Assembly (NCBI GenBank): GCA_015039365.1
Contig: WION01000366.1
Span: 1 to 52,736 of the forward strand
Direction of reading: 5' to 3'
Length of the DNA: 52,736 nt
Source: Amanita rubescens
Taxonomy: Eukaryota; Basidiomycota; Agaricomycetes; Agaricales; Amanitaceae
Shown here piece after piece: positions 33,282 through 43,635 of the stretch. Under the pieces are notes generated by a model. That model was not told where the DNA came from. It made no database searches and saw only the letters and a list, made by a program, of their open reading frames with translations. The position numbers and the translations under genes were made by a program. Position 1 is the stretch's first letter, and the number at the start of each line of letters is the position of its first letter.

Positions 33282-34906
33282 TCAATGTAGTTTAACAGGA
33301 ACCTGCCAAGCAGAATAAGCAATTTGAACCGGCTAGTAATGGGAAATGGTAAAGTGACGGACTTTGGAAACCATCCCGTCAATGGCCAGCGCCACAGTCC
33401 TCCGTTCGTGTAGAAGATAGCACAGCACTTCGGAGTTCCTTCTAACGGAACCAGGACTTGGAGGACTTGGAGGACTTGGAGGACTTGCAGCCCCCACTAG
33501 ATCACGGTCAGCCTTCATCAGAGTGATTCCCCTGGGACACTCTAAGAGCTTGGGTTTAACTGTGGCAGTATACCGAATGAAGTACGATTTTCCAGCGGGC
33601 TTTTCGTCTAGCTTATTGAGGTAAAGACACACAACGTTTGCACATTTGAACCTATATTCAATTAAGTGATAGAGGTCTGCTCCAGTTATCAGACGAACTT
33701 CATCGGCATAGTTCATGTCGCTCAATGGTTTTGTCAGTGTTTCCATCGCGCTAGCCGTTATTGCCTTCGCCCAATTGAGATTGGTGCTTATAGCAAAGGC
33801 TCGCAATGGTTCCTTTTGAATAGAGGGATGTGCAAGGAACGATTGCTCAAGTCTTTGAGCGATGAAAATTACTTCGTAATGTTGTGCCGCCGTCCATATT
33901 TTAAGATACAGTTTAAGGTCTTCGATGCTTGGCTCATCCGCATATGGATGAAGGAAGCAAAGGAGGCCATAAAGGGTAGTCGCTATCCTCCTCTGCGGTG
34001 AAAGACCGGGGAATCGTTTCCTTGCTCATCCGTCTTGCTAAGCGCTCCATCTCCATTCGCAAAAAGTTCCTCGAAAACTGGAGATAGGTAACTTAGGAAG
34101 GATTTTTTGACGTAGAAGTCAACGTCATCGGAGGAGCGCAAGATAGCATCTGTTTTTGCAGTCGGCCTAAAGGGTGAAGGAACATTGGTAGGAATTAGCG
34201 TGGAAGGCTGTTCGTTCTCCGGCGCTATAGGGCTCTCTGAGGCAAATGTCAATTTGGGCTCCTCGCCCTCGCCCTTGCCTTCGCCTTCGTACTTTTCATG
34301 CTTGAACCTATAAGTCAGGTAATGGTAGAAGTCGACGCCGGAAATTATGTGGAGTTCCTCGACGAAAGGGAGATCCGACAGAGGCGTTTTGAGGGTGTTT
34401 AAAGCTGCCGTTGCCGCGATGTCGGTCCAGCCTACGTGCAATGCTGACGCGTAGACTCGAAACGCATGCTCCTCTATCAATCCGGATGTAAACACCATCT
34501 TCTTCACCTTGTCTTCAATACTATCCATACAATATTTCTGCGCTGCCTCGGCTACTCGGCACAAATCACCGATAAGGAGAACCGGTTCGCTGGCAGAGAC
34601 GTAGGACGGATAAATGAGTAAAAGAAGGCAGTGGATAGTTTCACTGCTTTCGGTAACAGAAATAATGGGTAACCCGTTTCGTGTTTCGTCCTTAGAAGCA
34701 CATGTATGGTTTGATGAAAGCATGTCATTGAAAACCGGAGATACGAGACATAGAAGGAGTTTTATGACGAAGAAATCGACTGAGTCGGACGATCGTAAAA
34801 TAGCGTCTGCTGTGGCGGAAGCGTCGAAAGGTTTCTGGGCATCCATATATCCTAGTGCTCTGGAGAGGGTGTTTTGCCATCCGACCATGGCAGGCAAGAT
34901 TGACAT
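33282..34906 (-). CDS. Double-BTB protein 4, frameshifted
   Basis: The first BTB unit is AQKPFDASATADAILRSSDSVDFFVIKLLLCLVSPVFNDML, then GLPIISVTESSETIHCLLLLIYP, CRVAEAAQKYCMDSIEDKVKKMV and DLPFVEELHIISGVDFYHYLTYRF. A Glu/Lys linker leads to a second unit (FRPTAKTDAILRSSDDVDFYVKKSFLSYLSPVFEELF). Here the frame breaks. Two extra bases, near 34000 and 33981, separate NDSPVF from TAEEDS and from TTLYGLLCFLHPYADEPS. It continues FAISTNLNWAKAITASAMETLTKPLSDMNYADEVRLITGADLYHLIEYRFKC. A terminal intron 33303-33362 gives the last exon VPVKLH. It is either a recent pseudogene or an assembly error. Same architecture as genes 6 and 7. Confidence 0.72.
33453..33488. repeat. 9-nt tandem repeat in BTB gene 4
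   Basis: Four approximate copies of ggaggactt. On the coding (minus) strand they encode a Pro-Pro-Ser run, PPSPPSPPSP, in the C-terminal half of the protein. Confidence 0.7.
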
Positions 34907-35249
34907 AGGGTACTAGGTTGGCGTTTGCAGTGCTTGGCTAACTTTGCCAATCGATTTTTCTGCCCGAAGGTCCGACATTTGATTATCAGGATCTTCAACA
35001 CGAGGCGAGCACATGGACCCCACGTGCCTTGCCTTCTTGAAGGCTGCTGGCAGTGCTGCGGAACCGGAGTAGCTTGAGTCCATAGCTCTCGAGTGCGCAG
35101 CACAATCAGAATTCCATCACATCAGAGGCAACAGGACAGATTACTGGAGTAATGGCTAAGGGCACCAGATCTTGATGTACGTAGCTCAGACCGCGTCCCC
35201 GCTTGCTAGAAGTGCCAAGAGTCCATGTGTTTAGGAATTAAGATGGCAG
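34907..35249. other. Intergenic between BTB gene 4 and RPP40
   Basis: 343 bp with no supported gene or repeat. Confidence 0.35.
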
Positions 35250-36734
35250 TCAACCCCATCTTGTATCTAGCTTGTCCACACTCTCAGCCAGTACCCAATC
35301 AACACCTTGACCTTCTCTGAGGCCCGACTTCGCTCTCATGTATAAACTCCATGAGTCTTCACCCTCTTCCGTGGGTACTCTCATGGTCTCTGACCCGCTG
35401 GGAACCGAAGACGTATTTTTGGGACTAATGTAGGCAAGGGGCGTGTTGGTTGCCGAATGCGAGACGACTGCGACAAAAGGTGGGACGCGTTCTGCTTCGT
35501 CTGTGTTCAAGCATGAACTATAGTGACATTAGTAAATACACGGGCTTCAATTTGCTTTGTTACCCACATCGTAGTATCAATTACAAGTTGAACGAATGCA
35601 GGGCAAATTAATCCTTGCCATCGTATATGGGTCAAGCATCCTGGCGTTGACGGAGGTGGCTTGTATAGCGCGACGTAAGGATCCACACGGTCATTGATCT
35701 TGAGTCTGCATATTCCGTTTATGAGTAGAACATGAATTTATATGGACGGGCGTACCGTTGGGCACCCAAGCATGCCATTCCAACCCATTCAAACAACGAG
35801 TGAATTTCCTCGTTCCAATCTTCTATGTCGTCTTCCGCCTCTCTCTCGGGGAACCGCCTCAACTCGACATCAGGAACGTGCACGTCCCGTATTTTTTGAA
35901 CCTGAGCCTTTATGTTCATTACATCCGACTGTTCGATGGACGAAGAAAGGGGATGCAATATTGTTCCTGGTTCTTGAGGTGACAATTAGAGATAACAGAG
36001 ATCGTTCTACACGAAGTAGACTGCGTACCTCTGTGGCAATATATAACATTCCACCCTCCAAGCCCCATCTCCTCCTCACGTCGCTTATCCCAAGCCCTAA
36101 GCGCAACATGTCTTCTAGCGACATTGCCAGGAGTATCCGTTCCTCTCCTTAGCGAAAATTGGACCACTATCCTATAATCATCAGCAGCTCGTAACCTCAG
36201 ACAACGTATCGTTCGTACCACGCTCGTGTTTCAGACGCTTCTTGAAAGGCAGAGGTTTGCCTACAATGCCCAGCTGCTCGTATGTATCTTTTGACAGAAA
36301 TAGCGTAACGATTCCCCGCGAGTCTATGCACCACACATCATCTGTGTTCTTATCTCTGCTTAACATCAAAAAATTGCTGTCCGTGTTTGTGAGCGCGGAC
36401 AGATACTTTTTCGGCAGAAGATTCAAACCTTTGTAGTTCCAGCGTATGGATGAAAGCGCTCGCATTTTCGACCAGCTCTGATAGCTTGAAGGTGCCTTTT
36501 GCATAGCAGGTCTTGTGTTGCGTGAGCGCTGCCTCTAGGGCCGAGTTTTCAGGAAATATGACCTCGAGCTAAATGTAGTCAGTCTGGTGGTGTACGTGTG
36601 TGGACACTTTGAATATCACATACTCGTCGTGTGAAGGGATGACAGTTAGCCAAAAGCGACAATTTATTTGAGGTAAACACGCCTGGGGTGACCTTGACCT
36701 GAGGGGATCCAACCTCAGGAGTGTTCATAATCAT
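35250..36734 (-). CDS. RPP40: Ribonuclease P/MRP protein subunit, Rpp40-like
   Basis: Nuclear RNase P (tRNA 5' processing) and MRP subunit. It starts MIMNTPEVGSPQVKVTPGVF. After an intron following the Arg-Arg of FTRR comes LEVIFPENSALEAALTQHKTCYAKGTFKLSELVENASAF. The signature block follows: WNYKGLNLLPKKYLSALTNTDSNFLMLSRD, then DDVWCIDSRGIVTLFLSKDTYEQLGIVGKP. Further exons give RVVQFSLRRGTDTPGNVARRHVALRAWDKRREEEMGLGGWNVIYCHR, EPGTILHPLSS, LKINDRVDPYVALYKPPPSTPG, HIRWQGLICPAFVQLV and the end WVLAESVDKLDTRWG. The LPKYLS and DKETYE-LGL-type motifs are the recognisable Rpp40 features. One base near 36445 breaks the frame between AFIH and WNYKG, again an insertion. Introns are 45-70 nt. Confidence 0.78.
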
Positions 36735-36900
36735 TTCATATTCAGCCTTTTGCGCGTATTCATCATATTAGACGCGACTAGACAAAAGCATACAATCCTA
36801 AATTACAGCAATTACTCTAGTGCTTGTTACTCAACCGTAATCAGTTAACGGTCTATAGATAATAAGAACGAATCCAAGTGGGTATAACGACTAAAATAGT

Positions 36901-38556
36901 TTAGGCGAGCGGTGCACGAAGGTATTTTCGCCTGTACTTGTGATCGATATGTTCCAAGTAATATGCGCCAGGCCAAATATTATCGACGGAGCCTTCCGGC
37001 GTGAAGCTGGAAGCGTTATGGTTCTTTTCCCGGAGCTGAAATGAAATTAGCACGAATTTGTAAATATAGTAATGCTTCATTTACCTTGAGAGCATCAACG
37101 AACTCTTCCGGAGAGGCAACCTTCATGCTTGCGAGACGATTGATCAAGTCAAGCTTCTCACGGATCTCGCTTGTATCACCCTTCACACGGATGCAGAAGA
37201 AGCTGGCAGCGCAACCACTACCAAAGGCGAAAAGGCTGACGCGTTTGCCTCTTAATTGGGTAGGTTCAACTTGCGACAGGAGTGAAGCGAGGCATCCGTA
37301 AAGAGAGGCAGTATACATGTTGCCGAGACGGCGTGAGCAAGCCATCCCAGCATTGGACTTTTGAGCAAAGGAGGCTTTTGAAGTACCAATGAACGTTTTT
37401 TCAACGCTTTTGTCCGTAAGCGAATCAGGACGTGACATAGCAAGGAGGGCGTCGCGGTTGGGAGTATTAGCAAAGCGGGAAGCATCAGGGTTAGCGAGGA
37501 AATCATTATACATGAGCCTTGCATGGCCCTTGACGGCTTGCTTGCCATAGGGACTGTGGAAGATGGCATAATCAACATCTTCAAGGGAGAAAACAGCTTC
37601 AGGAGCTTCGCCATTTCCATGGCCGTTAAGCTGCGCCTTCCTTGCTGCCCGTGCGACCTTTTCACGGAAGCGAGAGTAGGCGGCATCAAGGGCTGCAATG
37701 TACGTAACAACGGACACTGGTCCATCGACTTCGGGGTACTCGGACGAAAGCTGAGGTTTATAGAAATCGTAGGTGTTGGCCATATAGTTGCCGTGAATTG
37801 CTATTTCAAATCGCGTTAGTGCATTCGAAAAACAATAGGCACTGGCTACATAAGTAACTCACGCTCAAATACAACCGGGGCATTAGGACCAATCAAAAGA
37901 GCCACGGCTCCTGCGCCACCAGCAGGTCTGGCGGCACCTTCGGCATAAACAGCGATGTCACCTGCAACAACAATTGCAAGTCGACCATCCCATGACGCGG
38001 ATTCAACCCAGTTGATGGCGTTGAACAGCGCCGCAGTCGAGCCATAACAAGCATTTTTTGAGTCTATACCCTCGATGTCCGTGTTTCCAGATTCCGCAAA
38101 GAGATCCATCAGGGTTGTCTTTACGGACTTGGACTTGTCAATGATGGTTTCTGTTCCCACATCGATACGGCCAATTGTCTTGGGATCAATGTTGTACTTT
38201 TCAAGCAGACCGGAAACAGCTGAGCCATATGATCAGAAGATAGCTGGATGACGCGTGCATAGAGGCACTCACCGTTCAAAGCAAACGAGTTGATGTCTTC
38301 CCTGTCATCTGGCCATGCCATGTACTCTTGGCCCAAGCCAATGGTGTATTTTCCTTTTGAGACACCGTCGAAATCTTCAAGCGCATCCTCAGATACACAC
38401 TAGGTAGATAAAACGCGTCAGTCCCAGTGAGGACGAACTAGGAGACACGTGAACACGAACTCGGCGGGGGAAGTAGACTTCCACAGCTAGCACGCCGACA
38501 TCCTTGGGGCGGGGCGCATCGACATCAACAGCAGCAGAAGTGAAAGGAATTGTCAT
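36901..38556 (-). CDS. ERG13: Hydroxymethylglutaryl-CoA synthase
   Basis: Condenses acetyl-CoA and acetoacetyl-CoA to HMG-CoA, feeding mevalonate, sterols, dolichol and ubiquinone. It starts [32 protein letters not shown]. Then come [34 protein letters not shown] and the active-site block [27 protein letters not shown], with the catalytic Cys in [31 protein letters not shown] and [25 protein letters not shown] follow, then [18 protein letters not shown] (catalytic His), [26 protein letters not shown] and [10 protein letters not shown]. The last exon, 37035-36901, ends YLRAPLA. At least four introns are present; the one after VDALK is 37036-37084. A TATA-like box lies about 50 bp upstream. Confidence 0.95.
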
Positions 38557-39527
38557 CTCGATTTGAGGATGAGGTGAGAACTAAGAAGCAAAGTGACAGG
38601 GTTATATAGGCAAAGCATAAGTCGAGAAAATACGATAATATAAACAAATGAATCAGTGATTGTGCCATTGTGGTACGATCCTTCTAATTTTACGTCCCCT
38701 CTCCCCTACAACCCTTGCCAGCTGAACATCCCACTTTTTTTCATTCCCGCTTGAGACCTTATTTTCTGATCGTCGTCGCCAACACACCACGTTCAGGAGC
38801 TCAACAGACCAGTCGATACCCCTCCTATTGTTTCTTTTCGCACCGAATGCAGTTAACAAGTTTTCTGTGTATAGGCACGGGACGCTCAGGTTCCCCCCGA
38901 TGTCGGAGTATCAGACTAGCTATTGCAGCGAAAATGCACTAGCACAGGACCGCCGAACCTTATGTAATACTATCCGCAAGGAATACACGGCAGTAACTTT
39001 GGCACTTTGCCGGTACGCAATGCATATCGCACTGCCAACACCTCGCACTTTCCCTTGCGGTAAGCCCAGTCGTCATCCAGCCCTCGAATTTGTGAAATTT
39101 TACATTCATCTTATGCAGACGGAATGACTTAATAAGAAAGCATCATTGAACTTTGTTTCCATACGGGAATGCCGCGGCAAAAATCAATTAGAGCACCAGG
39201 GTAGAAGGCAATTTTTTAATGGTACCTCTTTAGTGATGTTGACAGGATCATCTCCGTCAGGTCATATCGCTCACCATGTGGCCCGGACCAATGACCCCTT
39301 ACGCCTTTGTTTTGAACAATAGCAAACTTTTGTACCCTCGCCGCCTAGCCTTCCATGGGAGATTGACGTCAGTGAAACACCCTTAAATTTCGTCGGGCGC
39401 CGCAGGGTCTTCATGATAAAGGTGGATCAATGCTTGTGGTTTATTGTTCGTTCTATCTACTATTCCCGATTGCTAAGACTCTAGATCAACAAAAGAACGC
39501 GACCTCTATGAACAGTCACCAAGTGTT
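38557..39527. other. Intergenic between HMG-CoA synthase and transporter
   Basis: 971 bp. Contains the HMG-CoA synthase promoter and the 3' flank of the transporter gene. An open frame at 38828-39127 has no family signature and is not credited. Confidence 0.35.
38601..38609 (-). promoter_or_regulatory. TATA box of HMG-CoA synthase gene
   Basis: Minus-strand CCTATATAAC, about 50 bp before the start codon. Confidence 0.45.
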
Positions 39528-42054
39528 TTACAACATGTATCGGAAACCACTCCATCCGTCTCCCTTTTCCCTCTTCGAGTCTTCGATAGTGGCAAATATC
39601 CCGTTCTTCTCGCTCTTCTCGTCACCTTTCTCGCCTCCGATGACCTCGTCTCGTTCACCTCGGTCGCGTTTTGCATTCTCCTTTTTTAGGGCAATGTAAT
39701 AGATAACACTGAAAATGAAACCTATCCCGATATACATCAGAACGAGGCCGTGCCCTGTACGAAATGTGTCAGCTGATACCGTAACGACATAACAGGTAAC
39801 GAACCTAGCCGGTACCAGGGCGCATCTTGGGCACGATACTTAAAGAGAAGGGGTGAGGGTACGGCAAATTACAGCATGAACTACTTACGACATTGGAGCT
39901 TACTGCCCCATTAAGATTGCCGCTATTTGAGTGCGCGATTAGTGAAACAGTGACGGCAATCCATTGCTGAGAACTCACAAGCCAATTATCATACCAAGGG
40001 ACACGCTGCGTTTATAGGTGCCTTCGAGGTTATTAGATGCCCATACGCTACACGCCGAGTTAGATCGTGTCAAGCAGATGGGCTAGGAACTCACATGGTG
40101 TTTGCTGCAGGGGTTGAATCAGTACGTTATGATATGATGCAACAGTGACTAGTGACTACGTACGTATCAATGGATAAATGCCACTGGAAGGGTGTTAATT
40201 ATATACTTCTATAAGCGTCGCTTCATGACTTACCTTGCTGCTACGAATACGGCAAAATATGATAAGGCTGCATTTCTTGAAGAAATAAGAATAATATATG
40301 CTGCGCCGCCTTCAAGCCCACATGAGTTTCGAATATGTGGTATATATGTTTCTCGTACCAAGCGCAAAACATCCCCTGCAAATTTCCACAGTTCAACGAT
40401 AAGATTATAGATATGATTGATGAATTACCCACATATTGAAGTAACCTCTGTGGCCCCATCGATCAGCAGCATAGCCTACCCAGCACGTTACTATGCAAGC
40501 TAATACATAAACGGGTACGGTCAATAAATTGGCTGGTGTTGCACTGTAACCTAAGGTCCTCATGATTTGAATTCACAAATATTGGAATAAACGAAGCCTA
40601 CCAAGCTGTGAATCGTTGTTAGTATAAAAGAAGATTACAATTGCTTGCAATGACATACTTCGTTGATGATGCTCGGCAAGAATAAAGAGAATGCATACAG
40701 GCCCATATCGCAGGGGCCATAAATTAACACTAGCCGATAATCAGCAACTTCTGTTGCGGATATAGAACTTTGGCATACTGCAGATCCACGTCTTCCAATC
40801 CGTCAGACTCTGTACGATAGATTTCCATTTCAGATTTTCTCCTCCCGCACTGTGCTGGCCGTCTTTCAGCAATCTTCTGACGACGAAAACCCGCTCCTCT
40901 TCGGTTAGGAATTTCGCAGTGTCTGGAAAATCTTGGATGATGAAGAAAGAGAGGACGCCTGCTACGACCGATATCAAGCCCTCGATAACTGAATAAAACC
41001 CATGTTTATTTAAGTGGACAAGTGGCCATAAAAACGCACTAAAAATCCACGACCAAGCAGATTTGCCTCCTATGCCATTCATATTAGAGATAGCAGCCTG
41101 CATCACATATCAAAAACACTATCCGTTATTTTCTCTCCTCGCACTTACCGCTAGTAAACCACCGAATGCGCCTGACACACTTGCTGCCGCAAAAAATATC
41201 GCAGCGCGAAGTCCAAATTCGGATCTCTTATACCAACTGCACAAAATTATTCTCTTCATTCAACAAGAATATCCTCATACGCACCATGACAGGTAATAAT
41301 TCACCCCAGGAAATAGACCAGCCTCGAAGACTCCAAGCAACCATCTCAGACCTTATTTCCATCAGACGAAAACCTTTCATTTGATGGAATGAAGCTCACC
41401 TAGTAATTGCGAGTAATTATGTACAATGCCTTGAAGCGTCTTCAAACATAATTAGCTGGCTTATAATGCCGGACGTGGATCAATAAGTACCATTGTAACT
41501 CCCCAAAGGAACATCAAGAGCGACAGCCATATAGACGGACGAAGACGTTTCAAGAATATGTTAGACGGAACTTCGAAAACCGCATAGCTGAAGAAGAAAA
41601 TCTGTATATTGCTTAGTACGACCAAGTATTACCCTCGCAGTGGTTACCGAATACCGTTAAAGACAATAGATACTGTTGGTCCGTTAAATGAAGGTCCGTC
41701 GTGAGCCGATAGAGCTGCGATGATGATAATAAGCTTTGGACGCATAGATCCGTTGCCCAAATTTGGGCCATACCTTGGCACTAAGCACGTTTATTATAAA
41801 AATATGACCAATGAGAGAAGACCGGCTTACTTTCCGATGCTTGTACGGTCCAGAAAGCTCAGCAGGTACAAGAAGGACAACCAGGGTATTAATGCAAAGT
41901 CGATTTTCCTCATCAGCTTCCGCTCATCTACGCCACTCACGTCAACCTCCGGTTTGTACAGTGGCGTCTCGTGATCATGCGCGATATCTGCCTCCTTGTC
42001 GGAAAACTCGGTGTGCGATGCGGATGCGGATGACTTGTCCAGAATCGATTCCAT
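39528..42054 (-). CDS. MFS transporter, anion:cation symporter (allantoate permease) family
   Basis: Plasma-membrane permease for organic anions or vitamins such as allantoate or nicotinate; the substrate cannot be read. It starts MESILDKSSASASHTEFSDKEADIAHDHETPLYKPEVDVSGVDERKLMRKIDFALIPWLSFLYLLSFLDRTSIGK. This is the classic ERKLMRKID...LDRTSIG entry to TM1. Further exons give FFFSYAVFEVPSNIFLKRLRPSIWLS, EFGLRAAIFFAAASVSGAFGGLLAAAISNMNGIGGKSAWSWIF and LEGLISVVAGVLSFFIIQDFPDTAKFLTEEERVFVVRRL. It ends LVLMYIGIGFIFSVIYYIALKKENAKRDRGERDEVIGGEKGDE with a charged cytosolic tail. It is heavily split, with about ten introns. Exact junctions in 39700-40750 were not all resolved. Confidence 0.85.
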
Positions 42055-43635
42055 TTGACAAGAGGATCCGGAGGAGAAGAATATGGGCGCCTACTGTTCT
42101 CAATGCTTTAACATGGCGCGGTTAGTAGATTTGTCATGCCAGACGTTGATACGGGCGTGTTCAAAGAATTAGCCCATACCAGAGATAGCGGCGATAGCTG
42201 ACGATAGCTAACAAGTTCAAGCGTTTGCAACATCCGTGATTCAATTCGTTCCTGACACCTACCCCGCACTTTCCACGGTAGCCTTATAAATGTACGCATG
42301 CATATGCGTTCTGATCCGGATTTGAGCATAATCATATCGTCATATCTGCGCCAATGCCAGGAGCGGTTGATAGCGAGAACAAATCATGACCTTAGACCCG
42401 CGATAAGCAACTAAAGCACGGACCGGTGTTGTAGAAGTCTAAGGGTGGAGACCCCAAACCTAGGCACAAAGCTGACGCCGTTCGGGAAACCGGGGACCTC
42501 GCTCTACCCATACGCAGAGTAAACGCCCGTCTATTAGCGGAGGAGTGCCAAATGTCAATCAGAGGAGAGGCTTAAGTTGTACCGCCTTCCCACGATATCC
42601 CAGCTCATACTGTGCGCGGCATGATTGGCTTTGCCGCGCTCTTCCAGGTTCATCCACGCACATGGACCCCTGCGAGTTGTGGGGAAAGTGCCGTCAGGAT
42701 GTGAGATAAAAAGTGACAATCTGTGATGTTCCGTAGTGACATGATGAATACATATTAATGATGCACTGATGATTGACATCGTGTTTAGGTACGAACGTTC
42801 ACAAAACCGGTAGATATTACCGGACATCCCTCACGCAGTTGTGGATACGGACCGCGGCACGCGAATTGATGAATAGGGAAGGTGTAAACCTCTACGTCTC
42901 AAGATTGTTTCTTGCGCGAAAGACATACCCTGTAGTCAATTTACTTGTAGATCGAAATTTATGTATATATAAGTTTAATCAAGGAAATCAAGGCATTCAA
43001 GTAAGGAAATCAAGGCATTCAAGTGAGGAATCCATTTTGAGAATTTTTTGACTTGATGGGGATGCTTGAGTCCTTGTAGTTTCTACCAGATCTCACGGTA
43101 GATACTTTGTTGAATATATTAGTGGCCGAATTTAGCACAATGCGCAGACTAGAGGCTGGACATTGACTCTGAGGGCATTTGAATCGGTGCCGTACAAAGG
43201 CCGCAGAGAGGGCCAGCTGACGCGCCGGACCTGTTCCGGCCGTGTCATTTCATGTAACTGCCCGTTTCACCTTTCCCCGCCCTTCGGGGTTGGTCCAACT
43301 CGTTTTCCGAACCTGCCCACATCCAGGGTTGTCTGTGCTAGCTGCCTATCGTCTATGTTATTGACATCCACCTTACAAGCTTATTTAGCTGCCCACTCTA
43401 GTTACGTTTAGCTCCCGTTAATCGGGTTCGAAGGTGGCGTCTTGTGACACATTAGCTAATTGGTTCCCCGAGGAAATTATGACAACGTCAGGACGCACAG
43501 CCTATACTTAGCCGAGCTATGTTTATCTGACATACTTAAGTAGTTTGGCCACCATCAAGGATGGCGGTCCTCTCTGCTCGCGGGGTTTGTCCGTCTTTCA
43601 ACGCTAGTCTCTTCCACTAACCGCTTCCTCGCTTC
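42055..43635. other. Intergenic between transporter and REG1
   Basis: 1.58 kb divergent region that would hold promoters of both genes. It contains the 22-bp tandem repeat at 42981. The segment from about 43240 to 43440 is pyrimidine-rich, consistent with a fungal promoter or leader upstream of REG1. No gene is supported. Confidence 0.4.
42981..43024. repeat. Two perfect copies of a 22-bp unit
   Basis: A 22-nt unit starting aaggaaatcaaggc is repeated exactly at 42981-43002 and 43003-43024. Downstream acttgat...cttgag is a weak inverted echo. Confidence 0.75.

Noticed and set aside
1..38556. A functional isoprenoid/dolichol cluster (PMT4, COQ3, CAX4, HMG-CoA synthase)
   Set aside because: The genes are scattered among unrelated ones, on both strands, and are conserved housekeeping genes; co-occurrence looks like chance.
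38828..39127. Open frame of 99 codons between HMG-CoA synthase and the transporter
   Set aside because: No recognisable domain, atypical composition, and overlapping frames are equally open.
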